The notes under the pieces were generated by a model, which was not told where the DNA came from, did no database searches, and saw nothing but the letters and a program-made list of their open reading frames with translations. Of a DNA stretch of 13,097 bases, positions 12,906 to 13,097 are shown in pieces; within the stretch, counting starts at the first letter, position 1, and each line of letters opens with the position of its first letter. The stretch spans positions 1 through 13,097 of the forward strand of contig JAPCJN010000052.1 of the NCBI GenBank assembly GCA_027886925.1, given 5' to 3'. Origin of the DNA: Nitrososphaerota archaeon (GTDB lineage: Archaea > Thermoproteota > Nitrososphaeria > Nitrososphaerales > UBA183). A program made the translations under genes and the position numbers.

Positions 12906-13097
12906 TCAAGGAGAGTAGGTCCCTAGAACCATGCTACCGTATCCCGTGGAGTTCCTGAGCAGGGCGACGTAGCTGGTCGAGTTCAGCACCAGGAACGACG
13001 GCGCGACCATCTGCGGCTCCAGGGGCTTTGAGGTCGAGAGAGAATAGAGCGTCTGCGGTGAGAAGTCGATGGTCTTCTTCAGGTTCATTGATGAGTC
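12906..13097 (-). CDS. C-terminal end of an unrecognised protein, possibly extracellular (partial)
   Basis: The reading frame is open from the right edge to TGA 12908-12906, giving 63 residues with the strong G/C third-position bias of its neighbours, so it is probably the end of a real gene entering from the right. No domain is recognised. It is rich in Ser, Thr, Leu and Tyr, poor in charge, and has two N-glycosylation-type sequons (LNSTSY and RNSTGY), which fits a secreted or surface protein of an archaeon (weak inference). It is convergent with the DHS-like gene; only 13 bp separate the two stops. ATG 13088 could start a small protein, but the frame continues upstream. Confidence 0.5.
   Translation of the reverse strand, partial: DSSMNLKKTIDFSPQTLYSLSTSKPLEPQMVAPSFLVLNSTSYVALLRNSTGYGSMVLGTYSP

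Noticed and set aside
1..13097. CRISPR arrays, insertion sequences, prophage or toxin-antitoxin genes
   Set aside because: No regularly spaced repeats, transposase motifs, terminal repeats or such genes were seen; the window is compact core genome.

Overview
This window looks like the chromosome of a high-GC archaeon. The evidence is the canonical archaeal order S13-S4-S11-RpoD-L18e-L13-S9-RpoN-enolase-S2-mevalonate kinase-isopentenyl phosphate kinase-prenyl synthase, all on the minus strand, together with an archaeal RNA polymerase D/N pair, TATA-type promoters and a deoxyhypusine-synthase homologue. The RpoD that carries a CxC...CxxC site but no ferredoxin-like cysteine insertion, and the style of S11 and enolase, suggest to me the Thaumarchaeota/Nitrososphaeria side of the TACK group, probably a GC-rich, non-marine branch. 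That placement is inference from memory and was not searched.

Layout. From about 8814 down to the left edge (minus strand) run translation and transcription genes (rps13, rps4, rps11, rpoD, rpl18e, rpl13, rps9, rpoN), then enolase, rps2, and an isoprenoid block: mevalonate kinase, isopentenyl phosphate kinase, and a C20-type prenyl diphosphate synthase cut by the window edge. TATA-like boxes suggest at least three transcription starts: before rps13, before rpoD and before rps2. Genes within each unit overlap or sit a few bases apart. The isoprenoid block makes the C5 unit by an IPK route (mevalonate to mevalonate phosphate, and isopentenyl phosphate to IPP) and condenses it to the C20 chain for archaeal ether lipids.

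Upstream of rps13, in the same direction, is a winged-helix DNA-binding protein (8887-9834) with a large S-layer-like C-terminal domain that ends in a perfect EF-hand calcium loop. It is divergent from glmS (9993-11777), which makes glucosamine-6-phosphate for amino-sugar and glycan synthesis. The 158-bp shared intergenic region has two TATA boxes and a nested inverted repeat. glmS is followed by an apparently leaderless deoxyhypusine synthase-like gene (11876-12892) and, convergently, by the C-terminal end of an unrecognised, possibly extracellular protein.

Most notable: (1) the putative envelope- and calcium-linked regulator facing glmS; (2) mevalonate kinase has no ATG, GTG, TTG or CTG where its conserved N-terminus begins, only GTA, correctly spaced from a perfect Shine-Dalgarno; (3) the DHS homologue keeps the catalytic Lys but lacks two spermidine-site residues of classical DHS; (4) three ribosomal proteins have low-complexity extensions. 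No mobile elements, CRISPR arrays, tRNAs or rRNAs were seen, and no gene-free stretch exceeds about 160 bases.
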